From: Sorangium cellulosum
GTDB taxonomy: Bacteria; Myxococcota_A; Polyangia; Polyangiales; Polyangiaceae
Length of the DNA stretch: 64,000 nt
Direction of reading: 5' to 3'
Assembly (NCBI RefSeq): GCF_002950945.1
Contig: NZ_CP012673.1
Location: forward strand, 3,381,001 to 3,445,000
Shown here: piece by piece, positions 36,901 through 45,192 of the stretch
Position numbering within the stretch: position 1 is the first letter of the stretch
Layout of the letters: each line of letters begins with the position of its first letter
Program-made: the position numbers and the translations under genes
Notes under the pieces: model-generated
What the model saw: only the letters and a program-made list of their open reading frames with translations
Databases searched by the model: none
Told to the model about the DNA's origin: nothing

Positions 36901-38700
36901 GACCCGGGGGCGGGGCTCATCAACTACCGGAACGAGCCGATCCCGCTGAGGATCGCCCAGCGCAGCTGCGCGACGGGCGAGGTCGCCCAGAAGGCCGGCC
37001 CGGCCGGCGAGATGCACAACGTCTTCAGCTCGCTCGTGCACGGCGACCCCGCCACGCCGCTGCTGCGCGCCTACGAGGGCGATCGCACGCTGATCCGCCT
37101 CTCCCAGGGCGCGCAGGCGGAGCAGCACGTCTTCTCGGTGCACGGGAGGAAATGGCGGCGGGAGATGGACGACGAGGACAGCGGCTTCTCGAACGGGCAG
37201 GCGATCGGCGCCTCGGAGCAGATGGACTTCGCGCTCGACGCGGCCCCCGTGTTCGTGAAGAACGCGGCCGGCGGCGCGGACTACCTCTACCAGAGCACGG
37301 CGTCGGACGACGTCTGGGAAGGGATGTGGGGCCTCTTGCGCGTCCACAGCGCGCGCGCGCCGGTGCCCGACCTCCTGCCGCTGCCGGGCGCGCCGCCGCC
37401 GGACGTGCCGGAGGAGCAGGCCCGGGTGTGCCCGCCGGACGCGCGCGTGAGGTCGTACGTGGTCCACGCGATCGCCGCGAAGGGCAACCTGCCCGGCGGC
37501 CGCCTCACCTACAACGCGACGCACGGGCTCTACGATCCCGACGCGATCCTGTTCGTGCTCGCGGGCGATCTGGCCGCGGTCCGGTCGGGCGCGCGCCCGC
37601 CGGAGCCGCTCGTGCTGCGCGCGGCGGCCGGGGAGTGCGTCGAGGTGACGCTCGTCAACGAGCTGCCCGAGAGCCCGCCGAAGACGCCGCACTGGAACTA
37701 CAACTCGCCGATCGTCGACGGGTTCAACGTGAACCAGGTGAGGCCGTCGAACCGCGTGTCGCTGCACCCGCAGCTCGTGGCCTACGACGTCGTGACGAGC
37801 GACGGCGCGAACGTGGGCGAGAACGGCGACCAGACGGTCGCGCCCGGGGAGCGGCGGAAATACACCTGGTACGCCGGCGACGTCGCCGTGGAGCCCGGGG
37901 GCGGCGTGCGGTGGACCCCCGTCGAGCTCGGCGCGATCAACCTGAAGGACATGGCGGACGTGGTGAACCACCCGATGCACGGCGCGATCGGGGCGCTGAT
38001 CGTCGAGCCGGAGGGCGCCGTCTGGGACACGAACCGGGACACGCGCGCGGCGGTCCAGGTGAAATACCGGGATCCGAGCGGCGCCGAGATCTGGTTCCGC
38101 GAGATCGTCCTCTTCTACCAGGACGAGGTGGCGCTGCACTCCGACGACGCGGCGTTCCATTGCGCCACGGCGTCGCTGGACTGCGGGACCGCGCTGCGGA
38201 ACATCGTCGGCGACGTCGACTCGGACAACTCCGGGCACCGGGCGTTCAACTACCGCACCACGCCGCTCTGGGCGCGGCTCGGCGTGCCCCCGGAGACGCG
38301 GCTCGGCGGCGTCGAGGGCCTCGATCTCAGCGACGCGTTCAGCTCGGCGGCGCACGGCGATCCGGCGACGCCGGTCTTCAAGATGAGCGTCTACGACCGC
38401 CTGCGGGTCCGCGTGCTGCAGCCCTCGGGGCACCGGCGGCAGCACTCCTTCAGCCTCTGGGGGATGGAGTGGGCGCACAACCCGTGGGCGGAGGGCGCGG
38501 GGTCCCGGTTCATGGGGCGGAACCGCAAGTCGTTCGCCGTCGGCGCGCAGAGCGGCATCGGCCCGATGACCGCGTGGAACATGATCTCGTACTTCAGGGC
38601 GGGCGGGATGTTCGCGGTCCCCGGCGATCGGCTCTACCTCGATCAGGTGAACCCGATGGTCGCCGGCGGGCTCTGGGGGATCGTGCGGCTCACGCCGTGA
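33943..38700 (+). CDS. Giant multicopper oxidase, manganese-oxidase-like lipoprotein
   Basis: A 1,585-aa exported multicopper oxidase. GTG 33943 has AGGGAGA about 6 nt upstream; ATG 33949 is the alternative. The signal peptide ends at a lipobox (ALGC, Cys21). Repeated cupredoxin domains carry copper motifs at HVFHVHGHQW (about residue 427), HCHLYPHFVQGMWG (about 481), HDHFSASSHQHHG (about 875), HVFSVHGRKW (about 1061), MHGAIGALIVEP (about 1343) and HSFSLWGMEW (about 1498). Usual laccases are about 500 aa with the HCHxxxHxxxxM box at the C-terminus. Here that box lies in the first third, an order also reported for MnxG/MofA-type manganese oxidases. It is the first gene of an operon with two copper chaperones. 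Manganese as substrate is an inference. Confidence 0.85.
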   Translation: MLMRLSWRLAWAAVTMTALGCSDAGAPPEEEESVAQSEEAVSDALHVPASGRTVFADVVAIDQMYVYDRYGAFNPAGMVYALRRDVVAADPARPVGPGNAALRPGKRPRPLVLRVNAGDRLSIAFTNWLAPSDGPLSDATPSTRDASIHVVGLQIRNLEALGGNVGQNESALAAPGETRRYELFAGREGTFLMHSAGAMTGADGIGRPLRQIAQGLFGAVHVEPVGAVAYRSQVTAEELKAASLDPPNPDGTPRINYRAVDTSGVPILRMIDDEGHIVHGDLNAIIADYDETEAGTPASEDVGYFREFTVLFHDELGAVQAFPELQRDPHYHGVRSGFGINYGAASLGAAVLANRRRIGPSKDCVECKFEEFFLSSWTSGDPALNIERDEDDNAVRALYPDDPSNVSHGYLGDPVRIRNLHAGPSETHVFHVHGHQWLRSPSNDKGAYIDSQTIGPRAGFTYDITYGGGGNRNLTAGDSIYHCHLYPHFVQGMWGLWRSHDVFEAGTPDRALPDGELAGGTPTPAVVPLPRAALPPMPTDAPTTVALPDGRTAVRPAMRGYPFYVAALAGHRASQPPRDMEHDGGLPRHLITSVPSGGAELGVRGDFDVQIHEANVKLLPKDGTPAEAAAMKFHAGAFPGAVPVTPRYGFPVKGYPSFTAEGEPAIFLVNGQPPAAGAPYADPCPPDAPVRTYRAAYVQLDAPVNGAGWHDPQARTIVLERDVEATLEGTRPPEPLFIRARSGECVVFHATNTIPDRLALDDFQIDTPTDVIGQHIHLVKFDVTSSDGGANGFNYEDGTLAAQEVVARIDAANALGGALAADGAVGESGARVPLAARRHPRLRSAPLGAQTTTQRWWADPIVSSAGEERALSTAFTHDHFSASSHQHHGLYAGLVVEPAGSLWRDPETGEMFGGRSDGGPTSYRADILFPDGDGRAPFREFNLSLADYAIVYDECGNPVNPPTQTTAALPAAVTHEGSAPEPLSWRDPGAGLINYRNEPIPLRIAQRSCATGEVAQKAGPAGEMHNVFSSLVHGDPATPLLRAYEGDRTLIRLSQGAQAEQHVFSVHGRKWRREMDDEDSGFSNGQAIGASEQMDFALDAAPVFVKNAAGGADYLYQSTASDDVWEGMWGLLRVHSARAPVPDLLPLPGAPPPDVPEEQARVCPPDARVRSYVVHAIAAKGNLPGGRLTYNATHGLYDPDAILFVLAGDLAAVRSGARPPEPLVLRAAAGECVEVTLVNELPESPPKTPHWNYNSPIVDGFNVNQVRPSNRVSLHPQLVAYDVVTSDGANVGENGDQTVAPGERRKYTWYAGDVAVEPGGGVRWTPVELGAINLKDMADVVNHPMHGAIGALIVEPEGAVWDTNRDTRAAVQVKYRDPSGAEIWFREIVLFYQDEVALHSDDAAFHCATASLDCGTALRNIVGDVDSDNSGHRAFNYRTTPLWARLGVPPETRLGGVEGLDLSDAFSSAAHGDPATPVFKMSVYDRLRVRVLQPSGHRRQHSFSLWGMEWAHNPWAEGAGSRFMGRNRKSFAVGAQSGIGPMTAWNMISYFRAGGMFAVPGDRLYLDQVNPMVAGGLWGIVRLTP

Positions 38701-38720
38701 GCGGAAGGAGGGGGCTCTCG

Positions 38721-40916
38721 ATGCGACGGACCTGGACGGGCGCGCGCGGTGTGTGGCTCTCGCTGGCCTGGCTCGGCGCCGCCCCGGCGCTCGGCTGCAG
38801 CCGGGGGGAAGCGCTGCTCGGCGCGCAGCGCGAGGGCGCCGGGCCGACGGCGCAGGGGCCGGGGGTGCCGGCGGAGGCGCCGACCACGCCGGCGCAGGGG
38901 CCGGGGGTGCCGGCGGAGGCGCCGACCACGCCGGCGCAGGGGCCGGGGGTGCCGGCGGAGGTGCCGGCCTCGCCGGCGGCGAGCCGGGTCGAGCGGGACG
39001 GGCTCTCCATCTCGTTCGCCCTGCGCCCGCTGGACCGGGGCCGCGACGGCGCAGACCGCAGCGCCGCCGCGGCCTCGGCGCCGCCCGCGGCGGGCGCCGA
39101 GGCCGTGGCCGAGTTCACCGTCACCGACGCGGCCACCGGCGCGCCGGTGGGCGGCCTCGCGCCGCTCGGGTGGATGTCGCGGCGCGGCGAGGCGGACGAC
39201 GGAGCCGCCGGCGCGGCGGAGGCGGCGCCGGACGCGGCGGACGACGAGCGCTGCCGGGGGAAGATCAAGAGCTTCATGGCGGGCCTCCTGTCGGTGCGCC
39301 CGGAGGTGGACATGAACGCCTACCTCCTCTGGACGCTCAACCAGGACAACACCCTGTCGGCCATCAACCCGCAGGTCGCCCTCGGCAGGACGAAGCTCCG
39401 GAGCGTCGTCACCCTCGCGGGCCCCAGCGAATCGTTCGCGCTGCACCCCGATCGGGAGAGCCTCTACGTCACGCTCCGGGGCGGGCGCGGCCTCGCGGTC
39501 GTGGACACGCGGCGGGGGCTCGTCCGCACGAACGTGCCCGTGGGCGCGGACCCGTCGCGCGTCGTCGTCTCCCCCGACGGGCGCACCGTCTGGGTGGGCA
39601 ACGACGGCGACGGGACCGTGAGCGTGATCGACGCGCGCTCGACCGACGTGCTGCGGACGCTGGAGGTCGGCCCGGGCCACCACGAGATCGCCTTCACGGG
39701 CGGCGGCCGCGCCGCCTGGATCACGAGCGGGCGGGGGGAGTCGGTCGCGGTGGTGGACGCCGGCGCGCTCGAGCCGCTCGGCGAGGTCGCCGTGGGCGAG
39801 GGCGCCGTCTCCATCGCGGCGAGCGACGAGGCGGGCGTGGTCTACGTGGCGCTCGGCGCGCGCGGCGAGGTCGCGATCCTCGACGCCGCGCGCCGCGCCG
39901 TCGCGGGGCGCGTGGCCCTGAAGCCGGGGCTCGGCGCGCTCCGGTTCGATCCGGGAGGGCGCTTCGCCTTCGCGCTGAACCCGGCCGCGGGCGAGGTCGC
40001 GCTGCTCGACGCCGCGACGGGCGCGGTGGCGCACGCGCTCGCCGGGTTCGCGGCGCCGGACGCGGTGACCTTCACGGGCCGCTTCGCCTACGTCCGCAAC
40101 CGCGGCGCGGCGAAGGTCTCGCTGGTCGACCGGGCGGCCCTCGCAGGCCCGGCGGCGCCGCCCGTCATCCACGTCGCGGTCGGCCAGGAGCCGCCCGCCG
40201 CCGCGGGGGCGGGGGCGGCCGCGCTCGCCGCGCCGATCGCGCCCATGCCGGAGGGCAACGGCGCGATCATCACGAGCCCGGCCGACCAGGCCCTCTACGT
40301 CTACGTGGAGGGCATGATGGCCCCGATCGGCACCTTGCCGAGCTACGGCCGCGAGCCGCGGTCGATCCTCGTCGAGGACCGGTCGCTCAAGGAGGTGCGG
40401 CCGGGCGTGTACGCGGCGCCGGTGCGGCTCGGCGCGGCGGGGCGCTACGACGTCGAGCTCCTCCTCGACCGCCCGCGCGCGGCGGTGTGCCTGGAGGCCG
40501 CCGTGGCGCCGGCGCGCTGCGCGCCGGACGCGGGCTACGCCGGGCAATCCGGCTGCGGCGTGGACCCCGTGCCGGGCATCGCGCTCGAGCCGCTCTTCGC
40601 GCCGGACCTGCGGCTCGAGGCGGGCGAGCCCGCGACGCTCCGCTTCCGCGCGGCCGCGAGGGAGGCGACCCCGGCGCTGAGCGCCAAGGAGATGGAGATC
40701 ATGATCGTCCGGTTCCCGGCAGGTTATCGATGGAGCGGCGCCCCGCGCGCCGAGGGCGACGGCACCTTCTCGGTCGCGTTCACCCCGCCCGCGCCCGGCC
40801 AGTACCGCTTCCTCGCGTCCGCCCCGGGGCGCGGCGCGCCCGCCGGCGCGATCCCGTTCGTCCCGCTGCGGGTGTCCCCGCGCGGCGCGGCCGCGGCCGC
40901 GGGAGGCGCGCGATGA
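38721..40916 (+). CDS. YVTN-type beta-propeller lipoprotein
   Basis: A 731-aa exported protein. GGAAGGAGG lies about 10 nt before the ATG. The lipobox is ALGC near residue 26. A low-complexity region with three 14-residue repeats (AQGPGVPAEAPTTP) follows. From about residue 200 a beta-propeller of YVTN type runs to about 500 (VVVSPDGRTVWVGNDGDGTV is a clear blade). A C-terminal beta-sandwich part (MEIMIVRFPAGYRW) may be a ligand domain. It is the second gene of the copper-oxidase operon and overlaps the first Sco gene by 4 bp. It may be a partner or scaffold of the oxidase on the cell surface; no catalytic site is visible. Confidence 0.82.
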   Translation: MRRTWTGARGVWLSLAWLGAAPALGCSRGEALLGAQREGAGPTAQGPGVPAEAPTTPAQGPGVPAEAPTTPAQGPGVPAEVPASPAASRVERDGLSISFALRPLDRGRDGADRSAAAASAPPAAGAEAVAEFTVTDAATGAPVGGLAPLGWMSRRGEADDGAAGAAEAAPDAADDERCRGKIKSFMAGLLSVRPEVDMNAYLLWTLNQDNTLSAINPQVALGRTKLRSVVTLAGPSESFALHPDRESLYVTLRGGRGLAVVDTRRGLVRTNVPVGADPSRVVVSPDGRTVWVGNDGDGTVSVIDARSTDVLRTLEVGPGHHEIAFTGGGRAAWITSGRGESVAVVDAGALEPLGEVAVGEGAVSIAASDEAGVVYVALGARGEVAILDAARRAVAGRVALKPGLGALRFDPGGRFAFALNPAAGEVALLDAATGAVAHALAGFAAPDAVTFTGRFAYVRNRGAAKVSLVDRAALAGPAAPPVIHVAVGQEPPAAAGAGAAALAAPIAPMPEGNGAIITSPADQALYVYVEGMMAPIGTLPSYGREPRSILVEDRSLKEVRPGVYAAPVRLGAAGRYDVELLLDRPRAAVCLEAAVAPARCAPDAGYAGQSGCGVDPVPGIALEPLFAPDLRLEAGEPATLRFRAAAREATPALSAKEMEIMIVRFPAGYRWSGAPRAEGDGTFSVAFTPPAPGQYRFLASAPGRGAPAGAIPFVPLRVSPRGAAAAAGGAR
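38850..38975 (+). repeat. In-frame tandem repeat, 3 x 42 bp
   Basis: Three 42-bp units starting GCGCAGGGGCCGGGGGTGCC lie at 38850-38891, 38892-38933 and 38934-38975. The first two are identical and the third has a few changes. They encode a 14-residue Pro-rich linker inside the propeller lipoprotein. Confidence 0.9.
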
Positions 40917-41533
40917 GGCGCGGCGCGGCGCTCGCCGCGGCGGCCCTCGCGATCTCGGTCGCCTCGCTCGCGCGCTTCACGCCCGCCGAGGACAAGGCGC
41001 CGCCGCGCGTGGAGCGGATGAAGGTCGGGGGCGTCTCCAGGGAGGACGACGCGGCCGCGGAGAAGTACTTCACCAACACCGAGCTCGTGGACCAGCACGG
41101 CCGCGTGCACCGCTTCTACGAGGGGCTCTTGCGGGGCCGCAAGGTGCTCATCAACTTCGCCTTCACGTCGTGCAAGGGCGCCTGCCCCACGATGACGGCG
41201 AACCTCGCGCGCGTGCAGGAGCTGCTGCGCGCCCGCGGCGAGCGGGTGACGCTGCTGACGATCACGGTCGACCCGGAGAACGACACGCCGGCCGCGCTGA
41301 AGCAGTACGCGGCGCGGTTCAAGGCGAGCGAGGGCTGGTACTTCCTGACCGGCGCGCCCGCGAACGTCGCCGCGGTGCTGCGGCGGCTCGGCGGGCAGGT
41401 GCGGCGGCCCGAGGAGCACATGATGACGCTGCTCGTCGGCGACACGTCGACCGGCGTGTGGCTGAAGACGTTCGCCACCGAGCAGCCGGAGACGCTCGTG
41501 CACCTCGTCCAGCACCTCAACGATCCGCAGTGA
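40913..41533 (+). CDS. Sco1/SenC-type copper chaperone (first copy)
   Basis: A 206-aa protein with one N-terminal membrane anchor or signal (ALAAAALAISVASLA). The thioredoxin-like Sco domain has the copper-binding pair Cys87 and Cys91 (FTSCKGACPTM), the TVDPENDTP loop and the third ligand His169 (EEHMMTLL). Sco proteins deliver copper to oxidases in the periplasm. Its ATG overlaps the stop of the propeller gene (ATGA). The setting suggests it loads the giant multicopper oxidase rather than cytochrome c oxidase, although no oxidase subunit gene is nearby to compare. Confidence 0.9.
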   Translation: MRRGAALAAAALAISVASLARFTPAEDKAPPRVERMKVGGVSREDDAAAEKYFTNTELVDQHGRVHRFYEGLLRGRKVLINFAFTSCKGACPTMTANLARVQELLRARGERVTLLTITVDPENDTPAALKQYAARFKASEGWYFLTGAPANVAAVLRRLGGQVRRPEEHMMTLLVGDTSTGVWLKTFATEQPETLVHLVQHLNDPQ

Positions 41534-41540
41534 GGCCATC

Positions 41541-42245
41541 ATGGGTTCTCTTCCGCTGCATGGGCTGAGGGCCTTGCTCCTCGCCGGCGCGCTGGCCGCC
41601 TCCTCTTGTGCGCCGGGTGAACGCGCCGGCGAGCGCGCCGGCGACGCGCCCGCGGCGTCGCTCCCCGCCGATCCGGGCAACGCGGCGGGCGGCGCGGCGG
41701 CGGTGCGCGTCGCGCCGGCGCCGGGCGTCGTGGTGCCGGACGAGGAGCTCGTGGATCAGGACGGCGCGCCCGTTCGCCTGCGCGAGCTCGCGGAGGGGCG
41801 CGTGCTGGTCGTCAACTTCGTCTTCACGACGTGCACCACGATCTGCTCGCCGATGACCGCCATCTTCGGCCGGCTCCAGGGCGAGCTCGGCGACGCGCTG
41901 GAGCGGGAGGTGCGGCTGGTCTCCATCTCGCTCGATCCCGCGACGGACACGCCGGAGCGGCTGAACCGCTACGCGGCGAAGTTCGGCCGGCGGCCGGGGT
42001 GGGTCTTCCTGACCGGGAGCCGCGAGCGCGTGCGCCGGGTGCTGGACGCGCTCGGGGGGCGCGCGCCGGTCAAGGAGCAGCACGCGCCGATCACGCTCAT
42101 CGGCCGCGCGGCGGAGGGGCGCTGGACGCGCGTCGACGGCATCGCGCCCCCGGGGCGCCTGGCCGAGGAGGTCCGGGCGTTTCTCCCGGGAGGGCCGCAG
42201 GGGACACGCGCGCCGGCGGCGCGGAGCGCGAGCCCCGGTGGTTAG
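41541..42245 (+). CDS. Sco1/SenC-type copper chaperone (second copy), lipoprotein
   Basis: A 234-aa Sco protein with a lipobox near residue 23 (AASSC). The copper pair is Cys98 and Cys102 (FTTCTTICSPM), with SLDPATDTP and the third ligand His181 (EQHAPITL). It lies 7 bp after the first Sco gene and its end overlaps the next gene by 8 bp. The two copies differ much outside the motifs, so they may serve different copper sites or act one after the other (metallation and thiol reduction). Confidence 0.9.
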   Translation: MGSLPLHGLRALLLAGALAASSCAPGERAGERAGDAPAASLPADPGNAAGGAAAVRVAPAPGVVVPDEELVDQDGAPVRLRELAEGRVLVVNFVFTTCTTICSPMTAIFGRLQGELGDALEREVRLVSISLDPATDTPERLNRYAAKFGRRPGWVFLTGSRERVRRVLDALGGRAPVKEQHAPITLIGRAAEGRWTRVDGIAPPGRLAEEVRAFLPGGPQGTRAPAARSASPGG

Positions 42246-43992
42246 CCGCGGGCTCCGGATCGGCCTGCTCGCGGCGGCGCCCGCGATCGGGCTGGGGATC
42301 GTCGCGCTGCGGGCGCCCGGCGGCGAGCCCGGCGTCGGCTCCGGCGGCGAGCGAGCGCGCGCGCCGGGGGCGCTCGGCGGGAGCGTCGCGCTCGGCGGGA
42401 TCGGCGGGGACAGCGCGGCGTCGTGCGCCCCGCTCTCGCCGGCGGCGGCGCGCGGCAAGCGCATCTACCAGCGGGGCGTGACCGCGGACGGCCGCGCCGT
42501 CGAGGGGGCGATCGTCGACGGGGCCGCGTCGCTCTCGGGCCGCGAGGCCGCCTGCGCGGGCTGCCACGGCCCGAGCGGGCAGGGGACCGACGAGGGCGGC
42601 GTCCCGGCGCCGCCGCTCGCGCCCGAGCGGCTCTTCGCGCGCGCGCAGGGCGCCGCCGCGCAGGGCACCGCGACGGCGCTCGCGGCCGCGATCCGCGAGG
42701 GGCGCGCGCCGCCGGACCGGCGGCTGCACCCGGTGATGCCGCGCTATCGCATACCGGACGCGGATCTATCGGATCTCATTCGTTATTTGGGCTGCCTCGG
42801 CCGCGACCTGGACCCGGGCGTCACCGCGGACGCGGTCGCGCTCGGCGCCGCGCTGCCGCTGTCGGGGCCGGCCGCGCCGATGGGCGCCGCCGTGCGCGAC
42901 GTGCTCTCGGCGGCGTTCGCCGAGGTGAACGCGCAGGGCGGCATCTACCGGCGGCGCATCGAGCTCCGCGTCGAGGACAGCGGCGGCGCGGCGGGCGAGG
43001 TCGGGGCGACGGCGCGCCTGCTCGAGCGGGGCGTGCTGGCGCTCGTGGGGAGCGTCTCGAGCGGCGATCCGGCGCTGCTCGCGCGCCTCGAGGAGGAGCG
43101 GGCGCCGCTCGTCGCGCCGGTCGAGGCAGGGGCGACCGCGGCCGACGGCGTGGTGTTCCACGTCCAGCCGGGGCCGGACGTGCTCGCGCGCGTCGCGATC
43201 CACCACCTCGCCGGCGAGCGGCGCGACGCCGGCGCGACCGCGGCGGCTTCCCTGGTCGTGTACACCCGGGGCCGCGAGGGCGAGGCGTGGGCCGCGGGCG
43301 CACGCGCGGAGGCGGCGCGGCGCGGCCTCCCCGCGCCGGCGGCGCTCCCGTTCGCGCCGGGCGAGCTCGCCCCGGGGGCCGTGGCGGAGGCCGCGCGGCG
43401 GCACGGGGCCGCTGCGGTCCTCTTCTGGGGCTCCGGGGCGGATCTCGCGCGCTGCGCGGCGGCGCTCGGCGCGGCGGCGCCTGGCCCGATCTACGCGCCG
43501 CTCGGGCCCGCCGGGGAGCTGCCGGAGGCGCTCTGGCAGAGGCCCGAGCGCGTGTTGTTCCTCCACGCCGGTCCGCTCGGCGAGCAGGCGCGGGCGTCCA
43601 CCAGCGAGGCGCTGCGGGCCTTCCTGCAGCGTGCCGGGATGGCGCCCCCCGCGGGCCGGCCTCCCGGGGCGGCGCCGGGCCAGCCGGCGACGCCGGGCCA
43701 GCCGGCGACGCCGGGCCAGCCGGCGGCGCCGGGCCTGCTCGGCGTGCAGGCGAGGGCCTACGCCGCCGCGAGGATCGCGACCGAGGCGCTGAAGCGCGCC
43801 GGGGCGCACGTGACGCGCGAGGGGCTGATCGCGGCGCTCGAGGGGCTGCGCGACTTCGACGCGGGCCCCGCGCCGCGCGTGAGCTTCGCCAGGAACCGGC
43901 GGACAGGCGTCCTCGGGGCGACCCTCGTCCGGCTCGATCCGGCGTCGGGCGGCGCCGTGCGGGCGTCGCCGTGGATCGAGGTCGTCCCATGA
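42238..43992 (+). CDS. Cytochrome c fused to ABC-type substrate-binding protein
   Basis: A 584-aa exported protein, GTG start overlapping the Sco gene. After an N-terminal signal or anchor (GLLAAAPAIGLGIVAL), residues about 75-185 form a mono-haem cytochrome c with CAGCH at 106-110 and a likely Met ligand at 167 (HPVMPRYRI). From about residue 195 a type I periplasmic binding protein of the Leu/Ile/Val group follows (LPLSGPAAPMGAAVRDVL, then VNAQGGIYRRRIELRVEDSG). A PATPGQ repeat linker lies near residue 480. No permease or ATPase gene is present, so the binding domain may sense or bind a ligand rather than feed a transporter. The haem could take electrons from the oxidase system. Confidence 0.82.
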   Translation: MVSRGLRIGLLAAAPAIGLGIVALRAPGGEPGVGSGGERARAPGALGGSVALGGIGGDSAASCAPLSPAAARGKRIYQRGVTADGRAVEGAIVDGAASLSGREAACAGCHGPSGQGTDEGGVPAPPLAPERLFARAQGAAAQGTATALAAAIREGRAPPDRRLHPVMPRYRIPDADLSDLIRYLGCLGRDLDPGVTADAVALGAALPLSGPAAPMGAAVRDVLSAAFAEVNAQGGIYRRRIELRVEDSGGAAGEVGATARLLERGVLALVGSVSSGDPALLARLEEERAPLVAPVEAGATAADGVVFHVQPGPDVLARVAIHHLAGERRDAGATAAASLVVYTRGREGEAWAAGARAEAARRGLPAPAALPFAPGELAPGAVAEAARRHGAAAVLFWGSGADLARCAAALGAAAPGPIYAPLGPAGELPEALWQRPERVLFLHAGPLGEQARASTSEALRAFLQRAGMAPPAGRPPGAAPGQPATPGQPATPGQPAAPGLLGVQARAYAAARIATEALKRAGAHVTREGLIAALEGLRDFDAGPAPRVSFARNRRTGVLGATLVRLDPASGGAVRASPWIEVVP

Positions 43993-44098
43993 GCGCGCGC
44001 TCCGTCCTGCGCGGGTGACCCGCCCACCCGCACTGGCCCCCTCGTGGCCGTGTCGACGCGAGGTGCGGCGGGGTCGATGCCCGCGGGAGGCGCCGAGG

Positions 44099-45073
44099 TC
44101 AGCAGGCCTCGATGAAGCTCGCGCGAGGGAAATCGCGCACGTACTTCAGGAACTTGGCGAGGTGCCGGTCGGCGGCCACCAGCACGCCTTGCCGGAAGCG
44201 GATCGTGGTGAGGACCCGGTCGTCCTCCTCCAGGAGCCTCGTCGTGAGCGCGGCGATCGCGTCCAGCTGCCGCTCGGCCATCTGCCGCTCCTCCTCGACC
44301 GTCGGGTGCTTCTTGCGGACCGCGACCACGGAGAAGACCAGCGTCTCGCCCGGCCGGAGCGGCGTCCCGCTGAACAGCACGAAGCTCTCGCGACCGTTGT
44401 CGTTCCGGTACAGCGAGAAGGTGTTGGTCCCCGTGATGAGCCCGTGCCGCTGCTTCGCCGGCTCGGTGATGGTGTACTCGATGTTGTGCTCCCTCACCTG
44501 GATCATGTCCGGCTCGACGATCGGGATGTCGTGCAGCGCGCGCAGGTGCTGGAAGTCGAGCCCGTTGGTCACCGGCAGCCACGGCTCGTAAGGGACGACG
44601 CCGTTCGACTGGGTCCGGTAAATCAGGTCGCCCTCCTCTGCCCTGGGGACGCAGGGCAGCTCGAACAGCGGCTTCTCCCCCGTGAACGCCCAGACGAGCC
44701 CCCACGCCTCGGCGCTCGGGTACGTGAAGATCCTGGCCCCGGGCGGGATCTTGCCTTCGGTGGGGATCCGGACGCACTTTCCCGCGGTGTCGAAGCACCA
44801 GTGGTGGAACGCGCAGCGGATCTGCCCGTCGACGACATCGCCGACGGACAGGTCGGCGCCGAGGTGCGGGCAATAGGCGCTCTGAACCACCGGGCTGCCG
44901 GCCGCGTCCCGGTAAAGTACGACGCGACCGCCCAGGAAATCCCTGCCGAGCGGGGCGTCGCTCTTGAGCTCGCTGGACAGCGCGAGTGGATACCAACCCA
45001 GGTGATAAACCGGCTCCTCGTGCACCTGGCCGAGACGCCTCCGGCTGCCGAGGCTCGTGCTGGCGATGTTCAT
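44099..45073 (-). CDS. Rieske non-haem iron oxygenase
   Basis: A 324-aa oxygenase subunit. The Rieske [2Fe-2S] ligands are Cys68 and His70 (YCPHLGADL), then Cys87 and His90 (CAFHHW). The mononuclear iron site has the canonical NxxDxxHxxxxH pattern at residues 170-181, with His176 and His181. It would insert oxygen into an aromatic or other ring with help from a reductase, which is not encoded here. It is the last gene of the seven-gene aminohydroxybenzoate-type cluster, 119 bp after the kinase. Ring hydroxylation, O-demethylation and arylamine N-oxygenation (as in PrnD) are all possible. The start at 45073 has GGAGAGGA nearby. Confidence 0.88.
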   Translation of the reverse strand: MNIASTSLGSRRRLGQVHEEPVYHLGWYPLALSSELKSDAPLGRDFLGGRVVLYRDAAGSPVVQSAYCPHLGADLSVGDVVDGQIRCAFHHWCFDTAGKCVRIPTEGKIPPGARIFTYPSAEAWGLVWAFTGEKPLFELPCVPRAEEGDLIYRTQSNGVVPYEPWLPVTNGLDFQHLRALHDIPIVEPDMIQVREHNIEYTITEPAKQRHGLITGTNTFSLYRNDNGRESFVLFSGTPLRPGETLVFSVVAVRKKHPTVEEERQMAERQLDAIAALTTRLLEEDDRVLTTIRFRQGVLVAADRHLAKFLKYVRDFPRASFIEAC

Positions 45074-45192
45074 GGATCCTCTCCGTGTGCGTGGGAAGTG
45101 CAAGAAAACGTGGGTGTTGCGCTGATGTCACACGCGGACGCGCCCGAGGGCGCGTCCGCTAGGCGCTCGCCCGGCAGGGCCGGGGGAGACGT

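Noticed and set aside
33913..38478. A 1,521-residue open frame on the minus strand
   Set aside because: It is antisense to the multicopper oxidase, composed mostly of Arg, Val, Ala and Asp in patterns forced by G/C-rich third positions, with no domain or ribosome site.
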